Shown here piece by piece: positions 1 through 12,807 of a stretch of DNA of 64,000 nucleotides (its first letter is position 1; each line of letters begins with the position of its first letter). The DNA is from Plecoglossus altivelis. Taxonomy: Eukaryota > Chordata > Actinopteri > Osmeriformes > Plecoglossidae. A program made the translations under genes and the position numbers. The stretch covers positions 6,111,272 to 6,175,271 of the forward strand of contig BROE01000023.1 of assembly GCA_036571765.1 (NCBI GenBank), read 5' to 3'. The notes below the pieces were generated by a model. It was not told the origin of the DNA and searched no databases. It saw only the letters and a list, made by a program, of their open reading frames with translations.

Positions 1-1119
1 CTGGGGGGGGGGCTGGGGCTAGGGGAGGGCTGAGGCTAGCGGGGGGAGCTGGGCTGGGGGGGGGGGTTCAAATCATGAAAGGAACATTTACTGATGGATT
101 TATATAACTTGCTTTTGAAGCCAAAAGTGGGGCTACTCTAAAAGAGACCTCCCGGGTCAAGATCTTTATTACAAACATACCAGTCCTTACCACCACAAGG
201 AATCCTACGGTTGCATTACAACCAGTCGTATCAATGGAGAATCTCCATGGTTCAAGCAGAACTGGCCCAATGCATTCTTTCAGTTATCTCCTCAGGAGTC
301 TTCAGGTACCAAGAATTGCTACTCCCTCTGAAATTCTATTTAATTAGCGTCCTCTTTTGGGGGAAGGAGTGTGGATGTGGGAGCGACCAAGCAGGTCTGG
401 CTGCGGGTGACAGAAACCATGCCCAACAGCTGGGTCTAAAACACAAGCTGGACGACATCCATCAAGTTTATGGACGTCCCTTTCAAATCTCTCGACAGGC
501 TTTCGGACGCACATGCGATACAGACTCGAAGGCAGCGTGGGGAGAGTGCGAGGAACAGGCAGGGTGTGTGTGCGAGATAGAGAGAGAGAAGTGTTTCGGA
601 GAGGAGGGAGAGATGGAGATTAGGGGGGTGGAAGATAGAGGGGGGGGGGGAAGATTTATAGGGAGAACGCGAGAAATGCGTGTTCGAGTAGAGCCTCTGT
701 CCGGTCGTTTCCGTGGAGTGGACAAACACGGACTTGTACGTTACAATGCTAACTGTACATTAGCTGTGTTGAGCAAATCCCTTCCCGCTTTGGAGGGGCG
801 GTGATCAATTCATCTCCCTGTCAGGAACTGACACCGGATAAGGTTTGCTTATTTGCGCTGGAAGACATGAGAGAACAATGCATCTGTATACTTATTTCCT
901 GACAAAATTGATCTATGACGTGATGGTTTTTCAAGTCTTTGAGTCCTGCCTTGGGGAAAACGAGCACAAGTTCCCCACCCAAGATTTCACACCAAACTCA
1001 CAAAGACGATCATTGTTGGAATTCATCTCATCCAGTTTCTCCCCACATCTCTCTCCCCATAAATGTCTATCCCATTTGCGGTAGACCTGTCAACTTTTCC
1101 CCCCTTTTCTCCCGCTCCA

Positions 1120-1121
<2 letters not shown>

Positions 1122-1177
<56 letters not shown>
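1122..1177. repeat. (CT)n microsatellite
   Basis: An uninterrupted CT dinucleotide run of about 56 bp, followed by more degenerate CT-rich sequence to about 1270. It explains the leucine/serine-rich reading frames in this interval. Confidence 0.97.
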
Positions 1178-1179
<2 letters not shown>

Positions 1180-2083
1180 TCCTCTCCCTCTTCCCCTTAC
1201 CGCTGCCTCTTCTTTCCTCTCTGCTCTCTCGTCCCCTCTCTCTCTCTCTCTCTCCCTCTCTCTCTCTCCCTTTCTATCACCTGCCCCCTTCCTTCTCTTA
1301 TGGAAGTTTTCCTAAGTGCTGCCAGATTGATGATGTCCTAACAAGCGTTTGACAGTGACAGCCCAGTCAGCAGGGCAATATAAACCTACCCCGTAGGAGA
1401 CAGGGAGAGGATGGAGGAGAGGGGAAGAGGAAAGAGAGGAATGGGCGAGGGAGAGAGAGGAAATGGAAGACATTAGATGGGGAGATGGGGGAGAGAGGGG
1501 ACATGGGGGGAGGAGGGAGAAAGTGGAGGAGAGGAGAGGGAGGAGGAGAGAGAGAGGGTGAGAGAGATAGGGAGAGAGGAGAGGGGTGTGCTGTGGCTCT
1601 GGTGCAAGTCATCTTGCTTAATTAGACCTGAGGTCGAAACATGAGGCTTCCCCCAGGACCCCCTGCACTGTAGAGGCTCAGAGGGGGGTTAGGATTCCCT
1701 CATCCACTGATATATCTTATATTTCCCTATGCAATCGCTCAAATGAACCGAGAACACCCCTGTGCCCTAGAGCTGTGACAAAGTAGACAGACCTGCTCCT
1801 GCCAGGTGGATAAGCTGTACTGGGCGAGAGATCAGGACATGGTGTTTTCGCAGGGTTGCTGTTGGAAACGCCACGTTTAGCTGGCAGAGGTGACGAGCGG
1901 TCCGACTGTTGGCGGTTGCATTCCGAGGGTCCGGTGTACCCCCTTTCCTTATTCCTCACCCCCCCCCCCCAAGCCCTGGACATTCCACACGTGTTGCGAC
2001 ATGCCCCGCGGGAACCTGAACACACTGCTAAAAACCCTTGGCCTCATTAATTGATCCTCTGATTAATTGGATCTCAGGTTTCA

Positions 2084-2203
2084 TTAGGCGTCAGTGTCTT
2101 GGCTGGGGAAATGGGGGAGGCTACAGGAGAGAGGAAGGGGGAGTTAGGCGTCAGTGTCTTGGCTGGGGAAATGGGGGAGGCTACAGGAGAGAGGAAGGGG
2201 GAG
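2084..2203. repeat. Perfect 60-bp tandem duplication (2 copies)
   Basis: The unit at 2084-2143, beginning ttaggcgtcagtgtcttggc, is repeated base for base at 2144-2203. No difference was seen between the copies, so the duplication is recent or copy-number variable. No gene is recognised around it. Confidence 0.97.
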
Positions 2204-3503
2204 AAAGAAGGCGAGCTGTGATGGCTTATTTTTTATGTAGTTATGCTTCACCAAACACTTAATACGTGTGTAGAACTGTAACGGCTACATAGGAAGATCC
2301 TAAACTGGGCATGCAACTTTAAAGAGTTGGCCAAGCATAGCATGAGCAGAGTGGCAGGGGACCACCGTCGGTAAGTAGGTATATTATCTGGTGGTGTGTG
2401 GTTGTGTGGTGTGGTAGTGGTGCAGGGGGAGGAAGAGGAAGGTTGCTCAGCAAGCGAGTGGCTATGGGTGCTTGGGGAGGGTGGTTAGGATGGACATTCC
2501 TGTAGCATGATCTGACACATGTCTTGGTCAGGTTACATCACTAATTAAACATGGACTGCACCGCCCATCACAGCCATGATGGATGGATGTTCTTCAGAGA
2601 ACATCTCTCGGGTCCCCTCCCTCCCTCCCGCCCCCCCTCCCCCCCACCCCTCTACCAACCCCTCTCCGGCCCCCAGGCCGAATCCGGACCCCCTCGCTCC
2701 ATCGAAACCGGATCGGCAGTCTCTGGCACCGCCTGTGAAACCCACTGGATACGGTTTCAACGGTTTTTCTCCGGCGCTTTCCATAAATTCACACGCCCGC
2801 CTTGTCGGAAGAACGAGAGGATGAGTGGCATTCCACCATAATCAAGCTTTTAGACTTTAAAGAAGTCTCGCATGACGTTCCACGATGACTCTCTCATTAA
2901 AAAGGAACGCTCTCACAACTTCCAAGTATGCGTGGGCCTGCAACTTAACCGTCAACATCAACCATCACAACTTCCCCGTTTAAAACTCTACAAGGTCACA
3001 CGTCCTCAAAAGAACGCATTATCGATCCAGTTTGACCGGGGGGAGGGGGGGGGGCAGTTGACTGCACAGTTAAGGTGATGTCAAGGATGTCTCTGGAGGG
3101 GCAGCTATGCTCGGCTTGGCTGCCCCAAGTGCTGGAAAAAATACTTGCTGACAACCCAGGACATGTGTACAGCATAGTTGAGCATGGCAGAGGCTGGAGA
3201 CTGGAGCTCACTCTCTAGAAGCTAGTGTACACAGGCCTTAACATCCCAGGAAACACGCTCGAAGACTTTTACTAGAGCGTGTCCACGTGGTAAGACTGGC
3301 AGTAAAAGGATGTTAAGAATAATGAATGGGCATTGTGTAAACAAACTCCAAGCGTGATGTGTTTAAAGAGAGCGATGGCAACGTGAAGAAGGAAGGATAT
3401 AAAACGACTCCGGGGTTTAAGTGGAAATGGTGGAGGAGGACGTCTCACTGTTGCTACCTGTCAGCTCCTCTTGCTACTTGCGTTCCACACTGAGCTCTGA
3501 GGC

Positions 3504-3606
3504 TGTGTGTGTGTGTGTGTGTGTGTGTACTTGTGTGTGTGTCTGCCTGTGTGTGTGTGTGTGTGTGTGTGTACTTGTGTGTGTGTCTGCCTGTGTGTGT
3601 GTGTGT
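3504..3606. repeat. (GT)n compound microsatellite
   Basis: GT runs are broken by an internal repeated motif (acttgtgtgtgtgtctgcct) that occurs twice. This makes a higher-order unit of about 50 bp inside the microsatellite. Confidence 0.95.
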
Positions 3607-6600
3607 TCGGAGCTAGGTTATAAGGAGCAGATGAGCTGGCTTTGGTCTGTCTCACACACTTTAACATTCCTGGTCACGGGGAGCAGTTAGGCCGCTGCCC
3701 CGGCCCGAGCGTGGCCACGGCGTCCCAGCACAGCACGCATCCCAGCGTGACCACGGTGCAACACACATGACGAGGGAAGGGAGAGCTCTTGGAGAATCAT
3801 GTGTGTTCAATGTTGTACAGTAGCCTGTAGTCTAAGGTTGGTATGTCATTATAATCACTCGTATTAGAATTGAACTTTCCGACACCTTGAAGCAAAAGGG
3901 GGCATTCAACGTAGGGTAGTGAATAGATGGTTAATCTGAAGCTAGTTCTCACAAGAAGATATTCTCTTTGCATCCTGTGCTAAGGCCTGGGGCTGCGTAT
4001 TGTATTGTGTTCGGCTGCGCTAAATCAAGTCTATCTGATCAATTACCAAAGGCCAACTGTGTGAAGCTGATTCAGGCAGCTGTTTGGGCATGTTGTCACA
4101 GCTGACAGCAACACCTTTGTTAATTTCCTATTGTCCTTAGCCCGTCCGAAATACAACACTGCGTCTAAACCCACGGGATGAGACATGCAGAGAAACGCAA
4201 CAGGCTGTAGCCTACTATATCGTTCCTGTATTCCCCAACGGCATTCCGGCCCTCTGTGTCCTCCCGCTTGAGCCCCGCGTGTTATTCCACACGGAGAGGA
4301 TTCCAGGAGCCCTGTTTTAGGTGTAATAATCTAATTTTAGTGGGGCGGTGAAGGAGGTGCAACTGACAGGCCGCGCAAAATGGATTATCGCAGCTCGTAT
4401 CTTTAGCTAAAGGCCGCGGTCCCTCTCGTGCTCACCTCCATTGGACCGTCAAAGGGGCTCGCGCGGGGACGCCTGACGTTTCAGTCGAGATTCGAGAAGA
4501 GAAATGGGAAAGACTTGACAGAAATGACAAATAAAGCAACGCCTAAAACGTACCAGACACACTTCTGCTTGCATTGCTTTGACATATTTCGGTTCTGAAT
4601 AAGAAAACATATGCCATGATACTTTTAAAGAGTCCATTTTTTTCTCTTTTCCCACGCTAGTTTACAACGTATCACACAAGTTGGCAACGCACCTCTCCTA
4701 AGAGGTTTCGCTTCAAATGTCGATTTTGAAAAACAGATGGACTTGAAATCTTTGTCCGTGATTTCATGTAAAAGTAATGCCAAAGACAACCTGAGGCGTA
4801 CTGGAAATAAAGACTAGACCTTCAGTAGGCCTAATTGTGCGATTAGTGAATACTTAGTAGACTAATTAATAGCAGGCCACCAAATACTAAATCAAAACAG
4901 CTTAATACGCTATTTTTCCGTTGTTTCATTTTGACTGTTGAGTTTGTTTTTGATTTGTCTGTGCTGTGGACTTGAACAAAAATGGTTTTAAGTAGCCTAA
5001 ACCTTTAACATACAAATACTGTTATAAAAATCAACTGTCGTCTATCAAATAACCTAGTTTAAATCAAACATATGGCTAAGAAAATATAGGCCGTAGGAGA
5101 AATTAACCGGACTCTATTACGCATCGTAGTCAACACGACTTAAACGACCTTGACGGAACCAGGACCTAAACGAAAAATAGTTTAAGAATTAAACTGCAAC
5201 CACAATTTTATAATTATGAACAGGAATGTTATTATGATTGAGAACCTAATTATAATAATTATAATTATTACTAAACTATTGTTGCCAATTATGCTATTCA
5301 AACGTTCAGCACACAGCCTACGGGTATTAAAAAGATTCTTCAAGTGAGCAACTGAGTGAATTAATTAGGGTTGTATGGCCTTTGACTTAGACAAATGGGT
5401 TTAAGAAAAACGCCGGTATTTGGATATTTGGATCATTTAACACAAATGATGGACATATTTAGAAAGATTATTTTGGCAAGAGTGTTTACGCGCACAGCCA
5501 AAATGTTTCCTATCCACAATAACCCAGCCTAGCATAGTTTCCTTTCAGTAATTAGGATATGCTCAATTTTCTCAAACAAAACATCATGATTTACGCGCTT
5601 TCAATTCAATTACACGCGCTAATTTATTATAATTGTCCCGATTAATCTTTTTCATTTCGAAATAAGTGGCAGGCTTACGTTCATGATATGTGCCTCAGGC
5701 CCTGGGAACATTATTTAAGACAAACGACCGAGGTTGGCTACATAAAATAACAGTTAAAATACTAACACTTTATTCACAAAACAAACGGATAAGACCTTTA
5801 TATAATATACCCAAAGCCTATTTTAAACTTGTCTGTCAATTACCATAATAGACTAAAATCAACAAAGACCAACATTTTGATTATTTTTCGTCACATTTGA
5901 TATATAGCGAATCATAAAATAAAAAAGACGCGCTCACACAAAATAGACATGGGACTCATTACCAAGCCAGATGTTCGTTTGATCTAATCGTCATTGGAAT
6001 AAATTGACCACCAAATTAATAGAATATAGAGCCACCTTTTGGCGCAGAATGACAGACCGATCCAAACCGCACGAGCAATAAGTTATTACGTTTAGCCCCC
6101 ATGCTTTATTGTTAAATACATTTCTATGAAATCTACTACAATCGAGACTTAACTCGGGAATCTATTTTTTCATACCGAACACAGCTTGTAGCGCGAACTT
6201 TGGCACTCTGGTCGACACCAACCAATCAACTTGTCAATGCCAATTCTAAATATACAACCCTGTGAACCGCGCTAAGAAATAAGCAACCGCTAGACTTATG
6301 AAGGAGCATATAGGTAATACTCACCATATGCGTCCCAATGTCGGATCTCCTGTCGCTGTCTGCTCATGCAATCTGGATCAATAAGAACAGCAGCGCACAG
6401 AAAGTAGGCAGTGCGGCCCGGACTGTGCCCGTGGAGTGGGGATCCAACTCGCAACAGAACGCCTCGGTAGGCGGGCGGTTCAGAAAAGTTGACGTAAACG
6501 CACAGACGCTGCCTCCTCTCAAACAACACACATCTGCCAAGTATGTCCCTATAGGCTACAGTTGAGTTGGACCGAAGTCCATCTCAGCTGGCGGGCAATT

Positions 6601-8528
6601 TGAGGATAGTTTGAGACAAATTGGGTGACCTTAGTCCGTACATCATACACGGTCTGAAAAGGCTTCCGATCCGCCAATTTGTTCCAATTATCAGAGAGTG
6701 AAGCGGGAACTTCAGTGCGTGCGCACAGTGCTCACATGTGGTAGTGAAGCGAAACCTACAGCAGACGAACAAAGGCTGATGCAGATGGAAAGTATGAAAT
6801 AAAAGAAAGAGAAATGATGGAGGGATGGGGCGCGGGGTGGACTGGAGAGGAGAAAACTTTCCCAGAGAAGCCCATAAAACTGATTGATGACTTCCCTGGA
6901 GGAATGTTTCCCCAGGTGTGTGTGTGGGACTGTGTGTGCGTGTGTGCGTGCTCAAGTAGTTAGAAATGCTATCCTTGGAAGAAGGACAAGTGTAATAAAG
7001 TAAATTGAGGGGAGAAACAGCACGATTGTGCATTATCACCATTACATTTTGGCACGTTTTGTGTGAATAAAAGACACGCCACACCGTTCAGAGCCCTGAG
7101 CCAGATCCAATAAAATCGCTATCAGACTTGATTTGATAGGTGTATGGCAAGTAACAGGGCCCAAGATGCCTTCACAACCCTTATATAAAGCAATAAGATA
7201 TTTGATAGCTCCAGGTTCACCCAACTATTGTGAGAGGGTGAGGTTAGTAAACTATGTAATCGTTGTTTTACCTGCCCCTCGGGCAATCTCCATGGAGCTG
7301 TGTAAATGGATGTAAACAAGATGAGGCAACTATCGACTCCACCACTGCCTCTGCCAAACATTCTTCTTAATAATTAAGAAGGTCAACATGCGTGTGTGTT
7401 TTTTTTTTTGACAGATTAAGAACAGATTGTACAAGATAGAGACATTGATGGCTGTTCCCTGATGCGGAGCTGACACCTAAAGTGTTGCAGCATGCTATAA
7501 AGCAACACAGGAGAACCACCGAAACCAATCTGCATTCCACTTCCCTTGGCTCCTCGTCCACCAAGTTGCTGCCGGCATCGTAGACGTTTGTGCCCGATGG
7601 AAAACGAACGATGGCATTCCCAAAAAAAAGGAAAAATTTGCCCAAAACCCCGCTTGAATATCCAGGAACCTGGCTGGAACAGAAACAGGGGAGGTGTGGT
7701 AGAGGGGTGGGGGGGGGGGGGGTGGGTCTGAATGATTGCCACGGCAATGCGATGTATTGATTACGGCAGTGTTGGAGGGTCAAAGGTCATCGGAGGTTGC
7801 GGCGCGGAGACTCAGCCAGACAGGCTCCTCTTCAGGGGCCTGGCTGAACACCTTCTCTGCTGGGCACCGGAGCAGCAGCACTACCCCAGGAAGACTGGAA
7901 GACACCCCAGCACGCTGCCATGCCTCCAGGACAGAAAACATGACAGTACGCTAAGTCTACAGGAAACAGACTCGACTACTTTCTGTTGAAGGGAAAATTG
8001 AACGTATTTAATCTGACTCAATAAGAAAGGATAAACCGATGCACAGTGGAATTCTCTCTCTCTTTGTCTGGGGATCATTTGATGTCGTGTGCAGACAGGG
8101 AGCATGCAGACAAATATCTGCTGATAGAAAACAAGAGTTTAGCCTAAAGGTGAGTTGAGCAACTTGGCACTAGCAGCAAAGGAAACATCGATTGTTGCCA
8201 ACCTGTCTGAGACAAGCATCCTGCCACAACACTGCTGGAAGACGACTGATACCAGGACCACCGCTGAGGAACACAAGCACTCACTCTTTTGTCCCATTAC
8301 GAACTATCGCAGAAAGAATCAGCTAATTACTGCTCGACGGAGCAGTGTTCTCACTCAACCACAGAGGGGCAGCATTGCACGCGATATCAATAACATCTGC
8401 ACTCGAGTGTTCCGCAGAACTAGAACTATTCGTAACTCCTTCAATACCCTATTAACCAACTGTCATACATTTGGGTTTTATATTAAATATTAAGACAAGC
8501 GGCTTGATTAAATGTAACAAAATCCGAG

Positions 8529-8534
8529 TTTATT
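8529..8534 (-). terminator. cnpy4: Polyadenylation signal (AATAAA), probably of cnpy4
   Basis: The plus strand reads tttatt, so the minus strand carries a canonical AATAAA about 630 bp downstream of the cnpy4 stop codon. No other minus-strand gene lies nearby. The assignment is inferred from position; no transcript evidence is available. Confidence 0.6.
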
Positions 8535-9162
8535 CAACATGAAAATGTACACATTGCATTTTTTTAAACAATTTTTCAGGTTAAAATATGTACCGTACAA
8601 TAAAAGATAAAAAATATCAAAATAGTTCATGCTGATACGTAAAACCAGGTAGACTTCATCAGCTGTGATTCTCACACTTCTAACTTGACCTTGCTACAAA
8701 ATACCTGCTGGCCCGAGGACAACGGAGTGGACTTAGGAGACAATCCTCCCTGACGTCAAACAATAACACGGACATTTATAAGGCACCGTCCTGATCCATC
8801 AGGAGTGGATGTAACAACTAAATGCATCTTTCCATGTGAAGTCATGTTGTAATTCAATGCAGCGGCACACATTCACCACTAGATGGCGGTGTGGATTAAC
8901 ATACATGGTCATCATGCTGTGGGATCTTAAGGCATCCTGAAAGACTTAGTACGTTCTTGTGGGTCTCCATGTAGCAGGACACGCTGATGACCGAAGCAGT
9001 AATCGATCAATCGGATTGCATGTTATCGCAACTGGATGTAGCGTTGTCGATCGTTTCCCGTTCCAAAGACCTCTTCGTTGGTTAAACAGTCAAAGACCAA
9101 GGTTCTTCTGCACCACAGTTCAGCTCTGTCCCAGGAACGTTCCACGGCCATGATGGATGGTT

Positions 9163-11102
9163 TCACAGTTCTCCGGCGTCGTGTGTGTTCACTCCGTCTC
9201 CTCCTCCCTCACTCTTTGCCTCTCCACCTGCTCCCTTCTTCCCCATGTCCCCCTTCCACACCTCCTTTAGACATTCTGAAAGAGACAGAAAGGGAGGGGG
9301 AGAGAGAGAGAACAGATAGAGAAGAGAGATTGATCAGTGATCAAGTTCTTGGCGGTGTGAGTTCAGTCTGATCGTGTGCAGAGATGTGGTAGGGGGAGGT
9401 ATTTTGGGGACCCCACCCCCACCCCCCAAGGGAAGTTTGTGTAGAATGTGTGTGTGTGTGTTACCTTGCTCTGAGTCGTCAAGCACGTAGTTTTCACACA
9501 GAAAGCGTTCCAGCCTTTCTTCCTGGTGGTGGAAGTACCAGTCTTCCACCACCTCCTCAAACTGCTCTAGCATGGTCTCACACTGGGATGCAGAGAAGAC
9601 GCCACACACACACACGTACACACACACGTACACACACACGTACACACACACACACACATGTACACACACACACACACACACACACATCAAAACAGACCAC
9701 AAATACACAGGAAAATGTGACTTTAATTGCATACACTCTGCATTCTGCCCCCCCCCTTCGCACACACAAACATGCATTCAGGAGCCCCCACACACCTGCT
9801 TCTTCATGTCTGACACCTCCACAGATGGCTCGTCCCAGAGCTCGTAAGGCAGACCCAGTTCCACCTTCACACCCTTGTTCACCAGGTTCTTCAGGGTTGA
9901 CATGGTCTGACTGGTGCCCTACACACAACGCACGCACAACGCACACACAGCGCACACACACAACGCACACACAACGCACACACAACGCACACACATACAA
10001 CACACGCACAACACAACACAGACACACACACGACGCACACAAAGAGCTGAGGTGATTTGGAATCAGGTTGTTCAGGGTTCGCCTGGATGTCTGTTCTAAA
10101 GGCTAAGAGGGGATATCATTCTGGTGGGACTTCATGGGAGGGAGGCCTGGTTTGATCTCCTAAACTGAGCGTGTGTGTGCGTGCGTGTGTGTGAGTGTGT
10201 GTGAGTGTATGTGTGTGTGAGTGTGTGTGTGCGTGTGTGTGTGTGAGTGTGTGTGTGCGTGCGTGTGTGTGAGTGTGTGTGTGTGTGTGTGTGTACCTTG
10301 GCGTATCGCAGGCTGCCAGGTCTCTCTGCATGGACGCTGTACTGCAGAATGCCCTCGCAGATGTTGTCTACAGCCTCAGTCAGACGAGTCTCGCTGAGAA
10401 CACACACATACACACAAGGACGCAAACTCACTATCAAACCATTGTAGACAAGCAAGACATTGTATACACACAGCACATCCTCCTTCACAGCCTGACAAGT
10501 CCGAACATAGTCACACAACACAGGGAGGTTATGATAAAGGGTCTGATCAAGTCTAGAGGGACACACTGGATTTTCCAGAAACGATGAAACAACCGATGCT
10601 GATTCGGTTTTCTTGGTGTCCTGTCACGCTGCAAAGGCCTGCAGGTCGGCAGTGTCCCCTTCCAGACAGTGGCGGTAACTTACGAAGTGTTGTATTTGAT
10701 TTTGCGCCTGCGTTTTCCGGTGTCCAGCACGTCCCCGAGCTCCAGAACTTCCTTGGAGCGGCCGGTTTTCTCCAATGCAGCCTGCAGCTCCACTGTTAGG
10801 AACTTACACACTGCTCAAAGAAACACGGACGCACACACACGCTTACAGATCGATCCAAGTCCAATAAATAATGGACGAGATCCATAGATTTCCAATACAC
10901 AAGTAAGTTACGGATCTCTCTATGAAGACATTATGCAAATCTAGCTAGCTTTCTAACTTAGCATGCTATAGACTTATACGATGACCAAAATGACCAAAAT
11001 AGAGACAGTATTCTCACCTTCACATTTATTTGGCAGCCTCTCATTCTCTTCTGCCAAAACACAGCTGCAGAACCAAAGAAAAGACAATAAGATAACAGTC
11101 AT
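9163..11102 (-). CDS. cnpy4: Protein canopy homolog 4 (CNPY4), complete, 6 exons
   Basis: ER-lumen saposin-like protein of the canopy family. CNPY3 and CNPY4 are known to affect Toll-like receptor maturation and surface expression; CNPY4 was first linked to TLR4. Exons in transcript order: 11102-11018, 10810-10684, 10393-10297, 9918-9796, 9582-9465, 9275-9163. They total 663 nt, 220 aa, with all phases matching. The start at 11102 opens an uncleaved signal peptide of about 17 residues (MTVILLSFLWFCSCVLA), followed by the mature motif ERLPNKCEVCK. Family landmarks are the conserved cysteines, the segment ILQYSVHAERPGSLRYAK and the segment ELWDEPSVEV. The similarity to CNPY4 is clearly stronger than to CNPY3. 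The protein ends HDAGEL, which resembles a degenerate HDEL-type ER-retention signal. Exons 1-2 are separated by only about 200 bp. The later introns are packed with CA/GT repeats. The calpain gene lies head-to-head about 2.7 kb away. Confidence 0.93.
9604..9687. repeat. CA/GT microsatellite in a cnpy4 intron
   Basis: CA runs are punctuated by regularly spaced gtacac motifs. The tract lies entirely in the intron between cnpy4 exons 9465-9582 and 9796-9918. Confidence 0.95.
9922..10038. repeat. Short-period minisatellite of CA/ACGC units in a cnpy4 intron
   Basis: Repeats of about 10 bp (acacaacgca variants) start 4 bp outside the 3' splice site of the 9796-9918 exon. The polypyrimidine tract of that exon is therefore made of GT-rich repeat DNA on the coding strand. 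Confidence 0.9.
10169..10294. repeat. GT microsatellite abutting a cnpy4 splice donor
   Basis: A GT-rich tract with interspersed gagtgtgt units runs up to the donor of the cnpy4 exon that starts at 10297. Splicing signals and repeat are directly contiguous. Confidence 0.93.
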
Positions 11103-11967
11103 TTCTATTATTTCCACTACTCTAACTGATTCAGAAGCCCTTTACAGAAGCCACATCGGCATATTTGGGTGAGCGTAAACTAAGTTTGCACTTGCGCGGT
11201 AGGATGATTACGATTTCGAAAAAGGCATAAAGATAGATAATGCTTTTCCGATTAAGGACTGCTGGTCGAACACAGAAAACCTTGATCATGTTTACAAGGT
11301 TTTTTTCTTTTTCAAAGAGACGGGACAGAATGTCGAAAGTATAACCTTTCTTAGTTGAAATTTACAAATGCCTATATTTCCCTATGTATGTATTGGAAAA
11401 ACATATGAACAATAAATTATATTGACAGCTACGCTAGCAATTTCAACATGAGCTTGTGTTGTTATAAATTATTTTCTGGGACCCAGCGATATTTATAGAT
11501 TAATATAATTACTTGAACCAAAGTGGGTTGCAGGGTTCACACCACGGAGTTAGCGCCTCTGTTGACAGTTTGGTATGGGACGGGAAGATAGTTCGAATAG
11601 ACTGAGAGGTAGAGAGAAGGGATTAAAGGTTAAACTTATGATAAGGAAAGGTGTGGTTTATAATTAGAAACGACAGATGACAGGGCATTTCATCTAGATG
11701 CACATGAACAAGTATTTTCAACATTTTGTTTCAGGATGATTTTGTAGTTCTCTTTACAAAAAACAAACACCCATTGGACCAACATGATGTACACAGGGCA
11801 GCGGTTTGGCTGGACTATATCAATAGATGAGTCACTGTGCTGGTATCGAAGGGGTTAAGACTTGAGTTGGTGATGGTGGTGGTGGTGCTGAGGGGGTGGG
11901 ATGGGGGGGGGCTCAGGTGACACCAGGCACACGCTTCATGACAACAGAAACTGTCGCATGGGAGGGG

Positions 11968-12101
11968 AAGAGAGAGATAGACAGAGAGAGAGAGAGGGAG
12001 AGAGATGAAGAGAAAGATAGAGAGAGAGAAATAAATAGTGTATGAGGACTTGCGGGAGAAAGACCACAGTAGACAGAAGTACAGAGGGTGGGAGGGGTCC
12101 T

Positions 12102-12141
<40 letters not shown>
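11968..12141. repeat. (GA)n microsatellites
   Basis: Two GA-rich tracts, the purer one at about 12105-12141. They explain the Arg-Glu and Leu-Ser reading frames on either strand. Confidence 0.92.
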
Positions 12142-12144
<3 letters not shown>

Positions 12145-12607
12145 GTCGCTTCAGGCTGGCAGGAGAGGAGTGGGTCAGGGACAGGACAGAACTCTATACA
12201 CCGACCCTGATGAGAGGAACAGACCCCGCAGTAAGAGAGACGTACACACACATATACTAACACACACACACACAAACACAAACACACACCAGGAGCTGAT
12301 GTCGGTAAGCTATGAGGAAATCCCCAAGCAACGTCTGTTTGTGCTGCTTGCTGTACATGAACACAGGCTGCCCTTTCTGCATGCTTCCACGTTGGGTTTG
12401 CTTCTATCTGTGTGTGCGAGTGTGTTGGTGTTTGGTGTTCTCCTCCTACACACATGGCAAGGGAGGTTATTACTGGCTGAAAAAGTAGACGCTCGGAAGT
12501 AGCAGTCGTTTTCTTCTGTACCCGCTGTGGCTGTCGCTAATTGTATGTTATGTCACAGAACATGGAGATACTCTCTATTGTATGTCTGGAGGATAGTGTT
12601 ACAGCAA

Positions 12608-12764
12608 CACACACACACACACACACAGACGTACACACAGACGTACACACAGGTCTACTGATGTTTCTCCACCATGTCATGGTCATGCACACACTCGCGT
12701 GGGCAAACACATGTACACACGCGAACACAAACACACACGCACTCCCACATCTCCAGCTCCACAC

Positions 12765-12804
<40 letters not shown>
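12608..12804. repeat. CA microsatellites
   Basis: CA runs at about 12608-12628 and 12770-12804, with acgtacacac-type interruptions between them. Confidence 0.9.

Positions 12805-12807
<3 letters not shown>

Larger units (their letters stand above)
1..9162. other. Gene-poor flank with simple repeats
   Basis: No protein-coding gene is recognised here. The many short reading frames are explained by low-complexity tracts or show no family similarity. The stretch holds G-runs at the left edge, a (CT)n tract near 1.12-1.18 kb, purine-rich DNA near 1.4-1.6 kb, a perfect 60-bp tandem duplication at 2.08-2.20 kb and a GT microsatellite near 3.5-3.6 kb. From about 3.8 to 6.3 kb it becomes AT-rich and nearly free of repeats. 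The right end, from about 8.5 kb, is the 3' UTR of cnpy4 on the minus strand. A small splice-site-bounded segment at 6325-6372 (-) is discussed as a finding but is not called a gene. Confidence 0.6.

Noticed and set aside
211..804. 197-codon open frame on the plus strand near the left edge
   Set aside because: Contains purine-rich low-complexity DNA, no family resemblance, and no splice or promoter context. Considered chance.
939..1352. Ser/Leu-rich frames around 1.1-1.3 kb
   Set aside because: Produced by the (CT)n microsatellite.
9334..9777. 147-codon minus-strand frame as a stand-alone gene
   Set aside because: It overlaps the cnpy4 exon 9465-9582 but runs on into CA/GT repeat introns. 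The real coding part is the spliced cnpy4 exon.
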